Shown piece after piece: positions 6,547-13,849 of a stretch of 14,388 nucleotides of DNA. Within the stretch, counting starts at the first letter, position 1. Each line of letters starts with the position of its first letter. The notes below the pieces were generated by a model, which did not search any database, was not told the DNA's origin, and saw only the letters and a list, made by a program, of their open reading frames with translations. Source of the DNA: Deltaproteobacteria bacterium (GTDB taxonomy: Bacteria; UBA10199; SPLOWO2-01-44-7); the NCBI GenBank assembly GCA_016203765.1, contig JACQMB010000069.1, forward strand, positions 1 to 14,388. Reading direction: 5' to 3'. Both the position numbers and the translations under genes were made by a program.

Positions 6547-7972
6547 GAAGAATCTTTTTTGCATGATGCTTGGGATAACCTTGCTGACGTGGACCGCGGG
6601 CAAGGCCTGGGCCCGTCCCTGTTATGTTGAATCCCCGGAAGACCGTTACACCCTCGACCGGGACGAACCGGAATACACCCTGCGCGACTATCTTTGGATC
6701 ATCAATCAGGCCTGGCGTGAAGAGTCGCGCGACGTCTACGGCAACCGCGTGGTAAACCCCTATCATGATTATTGCCGGGACGGAACCAACGAACGGGGCC
6801 GGGCGGTCCGGCGGCTGTTTTTGACCGAAAGCCGTTACCGGGTAGAAAAACCCCTGCCGCCCCTTTTGGCGGGGAAGGGAGAAACCCTGATTCTCGAAAG
6901 TTCGGAAAACCACCGCGCCGTTTTGGAGGGAGAGAGCCTGCGGGGGGTGGGCAGCGACTGCGGTCTCTACCTCGGCCTGGACGTACAACGCCTGTGGCGC
7001 GAAGCGACCGATGGGCAGGATATAAATCCGAACACCCAGGTTCTGGCGGAATGGGAAGAGACCCTTTCAGCCGATAATATTGTGTTAAGAAATATCAACC
7101 TGCACGCCTTTCCCCAACACGCCCTTTGCGTGGCGGCGGATCATATCCAGCTCAGCGGCATCCGCTTTCGCGAGAATGAGGGGGCGGCGGTGCGCCTTGA
7201 TGAACAGGCCTCCGGCATTACGTGGGAAGACAATGAGATGTGGCAGAATCAATTGGGCGGGATGGCCTTTACGGAGAAGGTCCGTTCCAGAGAACCGGCG
7301 GTGGAGGATGTTTTTGAAGAGTTCGACTCGTGGCGGATCGTCGGAAGCGTCCCCGATCGCGTGGCCTTCCCCTACACCCTGGAGGTCTACCTCCAGAATC
7401 CCGAACCGGATCAGACCCATGCCGAAGGGGTTTTTCTGATCCGCGCCGAACAATTTAAATCCCGTCGCTTTGAGATCGATGTTCCAAAACAACTTCCTCC
7501 CCGTCGGGAATATTTATATCCAGGGTTGACCTCCGATCTCCTGTCGCTGGGCTCTTCCCGTTACTATCCTTTTACCCTTTTGGTGATTGATCGGAACGGA
7601 AAGTTGAGCGGTTTTTCCGCCCCCTTCCGGCCGGACGATTATTTGGGATGTCACATCTGCCGCATCGCCACGATCAACTGGGACGCGGTCGAAGAGGCGC
7701 TGGAAGATGCACAAGAGCCCTCCGAACCGGAGGAGCCCGTTGTCCCGGAGACTCCCGAACCTCCTCCCGCCCCGCCTCCCCCCGAACCGGCTCCACCGCC
7801 CGCTCCGGTTGACGACGGTACGGATGAGGTTGTGGAAGAGGAAGAACTGGCCGCAACGTCGAGCTGTCAAATGCATCCCGCCGCTCTCCGTCCCAAAAAT
7901 CTTTGGGGATGGCCGCTGTTTCTTCTGTTAGCTATCGGTCTTCGGAAAAAAGTCAAAGACCCAGGCGGCTGA
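6530..7972 (+). CDS. Secreted beta-helix-like protein with C-terminal sorting tail (MYXO-CTERM-like)
   Basis: The 480-aa product begins with a signal peptide: Lys6-Lys7, a hydrophobic stretch at 9-22, and likely cleavage after AWA28. Residues about 115-245 contain short repeating strands typical of right-handed parallel beta-helix proteins (SADNIVLRNINLHAF, HALCVAADHIQLSGI, GITWEDNEMWQNQ). Residues 270-380 may form one beta-sandwich domain. Residues 394-440 are a Pro/Glu-rich stalk. The tail has SSC (Cys446), a hydrophobic segment (458-470) and RKK (472-474), the arrangement of MYXO-CTERM-type sorting signals. The start at 6530 is chosen because AGAGG lies eight bases upstream and gives a clean signal peptide; 6506 and 6539 are alternatives. 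It overlaps the HEGLH gene by 17 bases. It is probably exported and anchored at the cell surface; its ligand is unknown. Confidence 0.8.
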   Translation: MKQMIKKNLFCMMLGITLLTWTAGKAWARPCYVESPEDRYTLDRDEPEYTLRDYLWIINQAWREESRDVYGNRVVNPYHDYCRDGTNERGRAVRRLFLTESRYRVEKPLPPLLAGKGETLILESSENHRAVLEGESLRGVGSDCGLYLGLDVQRLWREATDGQDINPNTQVLAEWEETLSADNIVLRNINLHAFPQHALCVAADHIQLSGIRFRENEGAAVRLDEQASGITWEDNEMWQNQLGGMAFTEKVRSREPAVEDVFEEFDSWRIVGSVPDRVAFPYTLEVYLQNPEPDQTHAEGVFLIRAEQFKSRRFEIDVPKQLPPRREYLYPGLTSDLLSLGSSRYYPFTLLVIDRNGKLSGFSAPFRPDDYLGCHICRIATINWDAVEEALEDAQEPSEPEEPVVPETPEPPPAPPPPEPAPPPAPVDDGTDEVVEEEELAATSSCQMHPAALRPKNLWGWPLFLLLAIGLRKKVKDPGG

Positions 7973-8413
7973 AAAATAGAAGGCCGGGCCGTCGAGGTAG
8001 CGAAAGTTTCCCCCCACCTGCAGATTTGTTTTTCTCGCCGGCTGCCAGTCGAGGCCGATCAGCCCGCCCGGATTCTTGCTGACCGCGCCGTACAAGGCTT
8101 GGACACCCAGCTCGAGCCGGGAGGGGGCATGCCGGAGCCCCGCGCCCAGGGCGGGAGCGGCGTCAAGGGGATGAAACAGGTATGCGCCCGCCTGCGGGCG
8201 AAACTGAACGGTCGAATTTCGGCTGGGAATGGAGAAGTGGGTGACGGCACCGACCCCGACGGAAAACCGGCGCGTTTCGGTCTCCTCAATGGGGGGTGGC
8301 CCTTCACAGGTCCCAAGCGCCAGGGAGCGGGGGTCGCAGTGGACAATGGCCTCGGTCTGCTCGGTTTGAACCACCCCGCCCAAAAGGCCTTTTAATTGTA
8401 AATCGGCATCCAT
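7928..8413 (-). CDS. Short outer-membrane beta-barrel-like protein, possibly N-terminally truncated
   Basis: This 161-aa minus-strand product shows alternating hydrophobic and polar strands with aromatic ends (RRFSVGVGAVTHFSI, STVQFRPQAGAYLF, SRLELGVQALYG, TNLQVGGNFRYLD, AFYFSAAWVFDF). This is the pattern of an outer-membrane barrel, and the last strand resembles a C-terminal beta-signal ending in Phe, followed by six extra residues. There is no signal peptide; the protein begins as if in mid-barrel (DLQLKGLLGGVVQTE). An in-frame stop lies at 8432-8434, so no upstream extension is possible. It may be a remnant of a longer porin-like gene or a wrongly placed start. GAGAG lies about seven bases before the ATG. 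Its last 45 bases overlap the convergent sorting-tail gene. It is divergent from the OmpA-family gene. Confidence 0.62.
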   Translation of the reverse strand: MDADLQLKGLLGGVVQTEQTEAIVHCDPRSLALGTCEGPPPIEETETRRFSVGVGAVTHFSIPSRNSTVQFRPQAGAYLFHPLDAAPALGAGLRHAPSRLELGVQALYGAVSKNPGGLIGLDWQPARKTNLQVGGNFRYLDGPAFYFSAAWVFDFFPKTDS

Positions 8414-8486
8414 GTTCGGCTCTCTTATATATTATCGGCAGGAAGGGGAAAAAAGTTGCGTAGATGCACAAGAAAAGACTCTTTCA

Positions 8487-8515
8487 TTGACGAACTTCGC
8501 CCATCCCTTTATTAT
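8487..8515 (+). promoter_or_regulatory. Sigma70-like promoter for the OmpA-family gene
   Basis: The -35 element TTGACG (8487-8492) is followed by a 17-base spacer and the -10 element TATTAT (8510-8515). Each matches consensus at five of six positions. The expected start of transcription is about 8521-8523, only a few bases before the ATG at 8524, so the mRNA would be leaderless or nearly so. Confidence 0.6.
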
Positions 8516-8523
8516 GCGACGAA

Positions 8524-9864
8524 ATGCGGGCATGGATTTGGATTCTTTTGGCGGTCTCCCTGGCTCTCCCTTCGGGCGCTCAAGCCTTTCGAAGCAACAG
8601 TATTATTTTCATCCGCCCCTCCATGGACGGGAGCCGCTATTTTATCACGGAGCAGTCGCAGGGGCTTTATCAATGGGGCTATCACCTCGGCTTTAACGCG
8701 AGTTACGCCTTTGAGCCGGCGGAAGTCAATCTGACGGGGACAGGGCGTATTTCCGGAGTGGTAGATGACCTGTTGGTGGGGTTCTTTACGGGCGCCTTGG
8801 GGGTGACCGACTGGCTCAACGTCGGCGTCGACTTTCCGGTGGTCGGTTATGAGACCTTTTACAATTTTATCCATGCCGGTTCCACCCAGTGCACGGTGAC
8901 CGGGTCGTGCCCCAAGGAGACGGTGACCAAACTGGGGGACCCGATCTTCGCCCTCAAGGCCCGCATCCTCGATCCCGACCGTCACGCGATCGGGTTGAGT
9001 CTTCAGCCCTTCGTTACCATTCCGATCGGGAGCGGCTTTTATATGGACGGTTTTGGATCCATGACCGGGGGGGCCAAATTAATCCTGGACGCCAACATTA
9101 AACGAAAGGTTTTTCTGGCACTGAACGCCGGCTGGCAATCGGTCAAGGAGACCCGTTGGTCTTCCGATACGGCCAATGCCATTGTGGATGATCTTCTCCT
9201 TTTGTCGGGAGGGGCCAGCATGCCTTTGGGAAAGGATTTTGAAATGGTGGGGGAGGTCTTCGGGTATACCGCCATCCAAAAGCCTTGGGCCCATCAGATC
9301 CAATCGCCGTTCGCCTGGCTGGGGGGTCTGCGCTATTCCCCCGGTTTTATCAAACGCTGGTCGTTCGGCCTGTCGGGCGGAACCGGGCTCGGCCGCGGTT
9401 TCGGCGCCCCCAAATTTCACGCCCTGGCCCAGATCCGCTATAAAAAAACCAAGGTGGTGGAGCTGGAAGGAGCGGGGGAGGAGACGCCGGTGGTGGTGGA
9501 CGCCCCCTATGAAGAAAAAATCATTATCACCCAGACGGTCCATTTCGAATTCAACCGCTGGAACATTCGTCCGGTCTCCTATCCGATCCTGGATGATGTG
9601 GTGACCGTGTTGGGGCAAAACCCGCAAATCCGGAAACTCCGCGTGGAGGGGCATACCGACTGGATCGGCTCGGATGAATACAACAACCGTCTGTCGCTGA
9701 AGCGGGCCAACTCGGTGCGCGACTACCTGATTCAAAAAGGGATCGAGGCCGACCGCCTGATCGCCGAGGGCTACGGCGAATCGCGCCCGATTGCCGACAA
9801 CAACACCGACCTTGGCCGCGCCAAAAACCGCCGGACGGAGTTTACCGTTACCGAAACCCAATAA
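8524..9864 (+). CDS. OmpA-family outer membrane protein with N-terminal barrel
   Basis: The 446-aa protein starts with a signal peptide (MRAWIWILLAVSLA, cleavage after AQA21). A long barrel-like region of alternating strands follows (about 25-315), then a short linker and a C-terminal OmpA/MotB domain (about 338-440). That domain has HFEFNRWNIRP, EGHTD (375-379), NNRLSLKRA (387-395) and NRRTEF (435-440). These include the Asp/Arg region known to bind diaminopimelate of peptidoglycan. The likely role is linking the outer membrane to the cell wall. The Cys pair in STQCTVTGSC may form a loop disulfide. The ATG at 8524 is the only start giving a full signal peptide, yet no Shine-Dalgarno precedes it and a promoter ends nine bases upstream. 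It is transcribed away from the short barrel gene. The stop overlaps the left end of the repeat element downstream. Confidence 0.92.
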   Translation: MRAWIWILLAVSLALPSGAQAFRSNSIIFIRPSMDGSRYFITEQSQGLYQWGYHLGFNASYAFEPAEVNLTGTGRISGVVDDLLVGFFTGALGVTDWLNVGVDFPVVGYETFYNFIHAGSTQCTVTGSCPKETVTKLGDPIFALKARILDPDRHAIGLSLQPFVTIPIGSGFYMDGFGSMTGGAKLILDANIKRKVFLALNAGWQSVKETRWSSDTANAIVDDLLLLSGGASMPLGKDFEMVGEVFGYTAIQKPWAHQIQSPFAWLGGLRYSPGFIKRWSFGLSGGTGLGRGFGAPKFHALAQIRYKKTKVVELEGAGEETPVVVDAPYEEKIIITQTVHFEFNRWNIRPVSYPILDDVVTVLGQNPQIRKLRVEGHTDWIGSDEYNNRLSLKRANSVRDYLIQKGIEADRLIAEGYGESRPIADNNTDLGRAKNRRTEFTVTETQ

Positions 9865-9927
9865 ATTTTCGCTCGATGGTGTCGTTTCAAACCTTTTCCT
9901 CGCTGGCCCAGCAAGGCCTCCAGGATA

Positions 9928-10093
9928 CGCTTCCGAAAGCTCCGTGCCCGCTCGCCCTATTCGCCGAAAAAAATGGTTTGGTTTCAAAAGCCCCGGTTGG
10001 TGTTCTCCTCCGTCGACCCCCAACCGGGGAAACCAATACCATTTTTTTCGGCTCATACGGGCTTCGCTCCTGCACAAGTCGCTTTCGGAAGCG
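9928..10093. repeat. Long imperfect palindrome within the element
   Basis: CGCTTCCGAAAGC (9928-9940) pairs with 10081-10093. CCGAAAAAAATGGT (9964-9977) pairs with 10038-10051. TTGGTTTC (9978-9985) pairs with 10029-10036 after a one-base bulge, and CCCCGGTTGG (9991-10000) pairs with 10020-10029, sharing one base. Outside these arms, CTGGC...GGCC (from about 9903) pairs imperfectly with 10096-10120. It could form a long cruciform or RNA hairpin. Confidence 0.75.
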
Positions 10094-10134
10094 ATCCTTC
10101 CGGCCGTTGCCAGGCCAGCTCGCTTGCGGATTTG

Positions 10135-10183
10135 CAACAGCACAATTCTCGCTCTAAATATAGGGAGCGAGGTTGTGCTGTTG
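10135..10183. repeat. Hairpin with 11-bp outer stem
   Basis: CAACAGCACAA (10135-10145) pairs perfectly with TTGTGCTGTTG (10173-10183). CTCGCTC (10148-10154) pairs with GAGCGAG (10165-10171), leaving an A/T-rich 10-base loop. No T-run follows, so it is not a canonical terminator. Confidence 0.7.
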
Positions 10184-10228
10184 AGAAGGTGTCGGGGAAT
10201 GGAGGGGGGCGAGAAGTACCCGCGCGCT

Positions 10229-10328
10229 GGGTGTTGCGGGATTTAGCGGGGGATTCAGGGATTAAACCTCAACCATCGAAGTTTGCCGCGATTGTGGAGT
10301 TGCCGCCTAGCGGGATCCCGCAACACCC
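10229..10328. repeat. 14-bp inverted repeat with long loop
   Basis: GGGTGTTGCGGGAT (10229-10242) is matched by ATCCCGCAACACCC (10315-10328). CGCGC outside each arm extends the pairing with a one-base offset. The 72-base interval has no gene. Confidence 0.7.
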
Positions 10329-10441
10329 AAGCGCGGGGGAATCTTCGAGCCCCTCCTTCCCGGAGGCCTTCGAAACATCACCATCGAGCGAAAATTTTTG
10401 GGGCTTGGAAATTTTTCCCCGCCTTGGTATGCCTGTTGCCG

Positions 10442-12559
10442 ATGACACGTGCAGACGAATCCCCCCTGGCCACGTCGGTGCAATATGTGAAGGGGGTGGG
10501 GCCGGTGTTGGCGAAGAAACTGGCCAAGCTGAATGTCTTTACGGTGGAGGATCTTTTTTGTCTGGTCCCCAGCCGCTATATCGACCGCCGCAAAATCGAC
10601 ACGATAGCCGGGGTGGAAGAGGGGAAGGAACGAACGGTCATCGGCTTTGTCCAGGCCGCCGGGCCCGCCTTTCTGGGGAGAAAGGGAAAACAGATCTATG
10701 AAATTATTGTTGGCGATCAAACGGGCAAGATTTCGGCCAAATGGTTTCATTTTTACCTCAACCGGATGCGCCAGATGTTTCAAGTCGGCCAAAAAGTTCT
10801 CCTGGCCGGCGAGGTAAGCCGTTATCGCCACACCCGCCAGTTTATTCATCCCGACGTTGAAATCCTCGACAAGGAGACCGAGGCCTCGGAGATCGGCGGT
10901 AAAATCCTGCCGGTCTATCCCCTGACCGAAGGGCTCTATCAAAAAACCGTGCGCCGGATCGTGCGCAATGCCTGGGATCTTTACGGAAAACATCTGCGTC
11001 CCAAACTCCCGGTCGACTTTATGGAAAAATATCATCTGGCCGATCCGTGGGAGTCGATCGCCCTGCTCCATTTTCCTTCGTCCGATATTTCCATCGACCT
11101 GCTCAACTCCCGCCGCAGTCAGGCCCATCGCACGCTGATCTTCGACGAGTTTTTCTTTTTGGAGCTGGGCCTCGCCATGAAAAAATCGCGCATCGTCCGG
11201 CAGGAGGGGATCGCCTTTCCCTTTCAACAAGGGCCGCACGAAAAATTGTTGGCCGCGCTTCCCTTCGAACTGACCGGCGCCCAAAAACAGGTCCTGGAGG
11301 AAATCCGGCGCGATATGGAAGGACGGTATCCGATGAACCGCCTTCTGCAGGGGGATGTCGGCTCCGGCAAGACGGTGGTGGCCCTGGCCGCCTGCCTGCA
11401 GGCCATTGCCAACGGTTATCAGGCCGCCCTCATGGCCCCGACCGAAATTTTGGCCGCACAGCATTTTCAAACCGTCTCCAAATTTTTAGCCCCCCTAAAT
11501 ATCCCGGTCGGTCTGATCACCAGCGGAATCAAAGGCAAGGAAAGGGAAAATTTGTACCGGGCGGTGGCGCAGGGGGAGACCCCCTTGGTGGTGGGAACCC
11601 ATGCCCTGATTCAGGACGAGCTGACTTTCGCCAAACTGGGGATCGCGGTCGTCGATGAACAGCACCGTTTCGGGGTGTTGCAGCGCCAGGCCCTCCACAA
11701 AAAGGGGCCTTCACCCGACATTTTGGTCATGACCGCGACGCCTATTCCGCGCACCTTGGCCTTGACCGCTTATGGAGACCTCGATGTCTCGGTGATTCGG
11801 GAAATGCCCAAGGGGCGAAAAAAAATCGCCACCCGCTTGTACGGTGAAAAACAGCGCGAAATGCTCTACCGGGGGATGCGCCAGGAACTGGATAAAAATC
11901 ATCAGGTCTTTGTCGTCTATCCCCTGATCGAAGAAAGCGAAAAGCTCGACCTGAAAAACGCCACCGAAATGTCGGAAGAACTCAAAAGAATTTTTGAGCC
12001 GCAACATAAAGTGGCCTTGCTCCACGGCCGCATGCCCCCGGCGCAAAAAGACGAAATCATGCACGCCTTCAAGGCGCAAAAAATTCATATCCTGTGCGCC
12101 ACCTCGGTGGTCGAGGTGGGGGTCGACTGCCCCAACGCCACCGCCATGGTCATTGAGCACGCGGAGCGATTCGGCCTCTCCCAACTCCATCAATTGCGGG
12201 GCAGGGTGGGGCGCTCCCACTTTCAATCCTATTGCATCCTGATGGCCGACTACCGGCGAAGCGAAGATGCCAAGCGAAGGCTCAACATCATGGTCGAGTC
12301 GAACGACGGTTTTCGGATTGCGGAAGAAGACCTGGAAATCCGAGGCCCGGGCGAATTTTTGGGGACCAAACAATCGGGGATGCCCGATTTTAAAGTCGCC
12401 AACCTGGCCCGCGACATGGATATTTTAAGCCTGGCCCGCACGGCCGCCTTTGAACTGATTGACCAGGATCCCGACTTAAAGCAACCCAAACACCAGGCCT
12501 TCAAACAAATTTTGCAAACACGCTGGAGAGGAAAGCTCGAACTCGTCCAGGTTTCCTGA
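10442..12559 (+). CDS. recG: ATP-dependent DNA helicase RecG
   Basis: RecG remodels stalled replication forks and branch-migrates Holliday junctions. The 705-aa product matches the family length. The N-terminal wedge carries an OB-fold (about 60-140, VIGFVQAAGP to HPDVEILD). The helicase core shows ELTGAQKQVLEEI, Walker A GDVGSGKT (304-311), APTEILAAQH, DEQHRFGVLQR (from residue 405), VMTATPIPRTLALTAYGD, LLHGRM, and ATSVVEVGVDCPNA with QLRGRVGRS. The ATG at 10442 is chosen because homology starts right after it (SVQYVKGVGP). The open frame extends upstream into the repeat element but gives low-complexity Arg/Pro-rich sequence. No strong Shine-Dalgarno is visible. The start lies 44 bases beyond the element, so the promoter must be inside or immediately beside it. 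No neighbour suggests a specialised role. Confidence 0.97.
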   Translation: MTRADESPLATSVQYVKGVGPVLAKKLAKLNVFTVEDLFCLVPSRYIDRRKIDTIAGVEEGKERTVIGFVQAAGPAFLGRKGKQIYEIIVGDQTGKISAKWFHFYLNRMRQMFQVGQKVLLAGEVSRYRHTRQFIHPDVEILDKETEASEIGGKILPVYPLTEGLYQKTVRRIVRNAWDLYGKHLRPKLPVDFMEKYHLADPWESIALLHFPSSDISIDLLNSRRSQAHRTLIFDEFFFLELGLAMKKSRIVRQEGIAFPFQQGPHEKLLAALPFELTGAQKQVLEEIRRDMEGRYPMNRLLQGDVGSGKTVVALAACLQAIANGYQAALMAPTEILAAQHFQTVSKFLAPLNIPVGLITSGIKGKERENLYRAVAQGETPLVVGTHALIQDELTFAKLGIAVVDEQHRFGVLQRQALHKKGPSPDILVMTATPIPRTLALTAYGDLDVSVIREMPKGRKKIATRLYGEKQREMLYRGMRQELDKNHQVFVVYPLIEESEKLDLKNATEMSEELKRIFEPQHKVALLHGRMPPAQKDEIMHAFKAQKIHILCATSVVEVGVDCPNATAMVIEHAERFGLSQLHQLRGRVGRSHFQSYCILMADYRRSEDAKRRLNIMVESNDGFRIAEEDLEIRGPGEFLGTKQSGMPDFKVANLARDMDILSLARTAAFELIDQDPDLKQPKHQAFKQILQTRWRGKLELVQVS

Positions 12560-12626
12560 ATTTTGCCCAGTAGACGCAGAGGTGACACTGACCACCCTCT
12601 GATTGATCTGCATATCGCTCGACAAT

Positions 12627-12706
12627 TTGTTTTCGTCGCCTTCCGCTCGCCATTCTCGCAGGACCAGGTCCTGCGAGACCGGCTCGCTCACGGCGGACGA
12701 AAACAA
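12627..12706. repeat. 80-base hairpin, REP-like
   Basis: The centre is a perfect 12-bp palindrome, TCTCGCAGGACC (12654-12665), a one-base loop, then its complement (12667-12678). The outer arms TTGTTTTCGTC (12627-12637) and GACGAAAACAA (12696-12706) pair perfectly, and the intervening bases pair in part. Confidence 0.75.
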
Positions 12707-12758
12707 ACCTCCCTCGCTCATTTCAATGGACGACATACTTTGTTGTTTAAGCATGGGT

Positions 12759-12800
12759 GGCAGGAGCCTGCTGGCGCAGCAACGCCAGCAGGCTCCTGCC
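12759..12800. repeat. Perfect 18-bp inverted repeat
   Basis: GGCAGGAGCCTGCTGGCG (12759-12776) is followed by a six-base loop (CAGCAA) and its exact complement (12783-12800). TTGTTT/AAACAA outside can extend the structure. A-rich rather than T-rich sequence follows, so it is not a canonical recG terminator. A REP-type element is more likely. Confidence 0.8.
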
Positions 12801-12889
12801 GCCGAAACAAAAAAATGTTGAAAAAACTGTCAGAGGGTCAGATCGGTGACCCTGTTGACTTCCTGAATGGAGACTGGTACGCAGAGGCC

Positions 12890-13846
12890 ATGAATCGCAA
12901 CCTGGCTTTGGAATGCGTGCGGGTCACGGAGGCCGCGGCCCTTTCCGCCGCCCGGTGGGTGGGAAAGGGAAAAGAGAGAGAAGCCGATGAAGCGGCGGTG
13001 AATGCCATGCGCAAGACATTGGAAAATATCCGCATCCGGGGACGGGTGGTCATCGGCGAAGGGGAGAGGGACGAGGCCCCCATGCTCTACATCGGCGAGG
13101 CGGTCGGAAGCGGGGAAGGCCCGGAGGTGGATGTCGCCGTCGATCCGCTGGAGGGAACCACCATCACGGCCCAGGGGCGTTATAACGCCATGGCGGTTCT
13201 GGCCATCGCCAACAAGGGGGAATTTCTCAACGCCCCCGACACCTACATGGAAAAAATTGCCGTGGGGCCGGACGCAAAAGGGGCCATTGACCTGACCCAG
13301 ACACCGACTCAAAATTTAAAAAACATCGCCAAGGCCAAAAAGACTTCCGTTTCGGAGCTCACGGCCATCATCCTCAATCGTGACCGTCATCAGGACTTGA
13401 TTACCGAAGTGAGATCGGCGGGGGCGCGCATTCGCCTCATTCAGGACGGCGACATCTCGGCCGCGCTGGCCACCTGCTGGCCGGACCGGGGGGTGGATGT
13501 CCTGATGGGGATCGGCGGGGCCCCCGAAGGGGTTTTGGCCGCGGCCGCCCTCCGCTGTGTCGGGGGGGAAATCCAGGGACGCCTGGCCTTTCGGAATGAG
13601 GAAGAGAAACAGCGCGCCTTTCAAATGGGGATTCGGGAGCTTGATAAAATTTACCGGACCGAAGAGTTGGCCGGCGGCGACGTCACCTTCGCCGCCACCG
13701 GGGTTACCAACGGAGACTTTCTCCAGGGGGTCCGTTTCTTTCCGGGCGGTGCCGAGACACACTCCATCGTTATGCGTTCCACCACCGGCACCCTTCGCTA
13801 TCTGCGGGTCACGCATAATTTCAACGTGAAACCGCTGGTTTTTTAG
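12890..13846 (+). CDS. glpX: Class II fructose-1,6-bisphosphatase
   Basis: The enzyme removes the 1-phosphate of fructose 1,6-bisphosphate in gluconeogenesis, using divalent metal. The 318-aa product shows VVIGEGERDEAPMLYIGEAV (53-72), VAVDPLEGTT (82-91), NAPDTYMEKIAVGP (114-127), DGDISAALATC (186-196) and GIGGAPEGVLAAA (207-219). With the ATG at 12890, the metal and active-site acids fall at Asp33, Glu57, Asp85, Glu88 and Glu213, the same numbers as in E. coli GlpX, which supports this start. AGAGG lies only two bases upstream, so the ribosome site is unconvincing. An in-frame ATG at 12813 would add an unrelated 26-residue leader. The next gene begins three bases after the stop, so the two are probably co-transcribed. 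Some family members also act on sedoheptulose bisphosphate. Confidence 0.95.
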   Translation: MNRNLALECVRVTEAAALSAARWVGKGKEREADEAAVNAMRKTLENIRIRGRVVIGEGERDEAPMLYIGEAVGSGEGPEVDVAVDPLEGTTITAQGRYNAMAVLAIANKGEFLNAPDTYMEKIAVGPDAKGAIDLTQTPTQNLKNIAKAKKTSVSELTAIILNRDRHQDLITEVRSAGARIRLIQDGDISAALATCWPDRGVDVLMGIGGAPEGVLAAAALRCVGGEIQGRLAFRNEEEKQRAFQMGIRELDKIYRTEELAGGDVTFAATGVTNGDFLQGVRFFPGGAETHSIVMRSTTGTLRYLRVTHNFNVKPLVF

Positions 13847-13849
13847 ACG

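Larger units (their letters stand above)
9863..10397. repeat. 535-bp palindrome-rich element with terminal inverted repeats; no gene
   Basis: This gene-free stretch is bounded by a perfect 19-bp inverted repeat: AAATTTTCGCTCGATGGTG at 9863-9881 and its complement at 10379-10397. The pairing continues imperfectly inward (GTTTC at 9883-9887 against GAAAC). The interior is nearly all inverted repeats: a long imperfect palindrome (9928-10093, with weaker pairing out to about 9900 and 10124), a hairpin (10135-10183) and a stem with a 72-base loop (10229-10328). No open frame inside resembles a transposase. It fits a MITE-like non-autonomous element or a structured RNA. The left end covers the last two bases of the OmpA-family gene's stop codon. 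Confidence 0.7.
12560..12889. other. 330-base intergenic region with two strong palindromes
   Basis: There is no recognisable gene here. The region holds two long inverted repeats (12627-12706 and 12759-12800) and a small one, AGGGTCA/TGACCCT (12836-12842 and 12847-12853), just before glpX. An open frame joined to glpX runs through it, but its translation has no family resemblance before residue 1 of GlpX. Confidence 0.6.

Noticed and set aside
9079..10143. Long minus-strand open frame of 354 codons opposite the OmpA-family gene
   Set aside because: The plus strand encodes a clear signal peptide, barrel and OmpA domain; the antisense product resembles nothing.
10283..10441. N-terminal extension of RecG by 53 residues
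   Set aside because: It is translated from the repeat element, is low-complexity, and precedes the point where RecG homology begins.
9973..10701. Open frame of 242 codons across the element and into recG
   Set aside because: It overlaps recG in another frame, is Arg/Ser/Pro/Gly-rich, and is explained by the palindromic GC-rich sequence.
12759..12816. Intrinsic terminator for recG at the 18-bp palindrome
   Set aside because: An A-run, not a T-run, follows the stem on the plus strand, and no T-run follows it on the minus strand.
12563..12889. N-terminal extension of GlpX by 109 residues
   Set aside because: It runs through two palindromes and would destroy the exact match of active-site numbering to E. 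coli GlpX.
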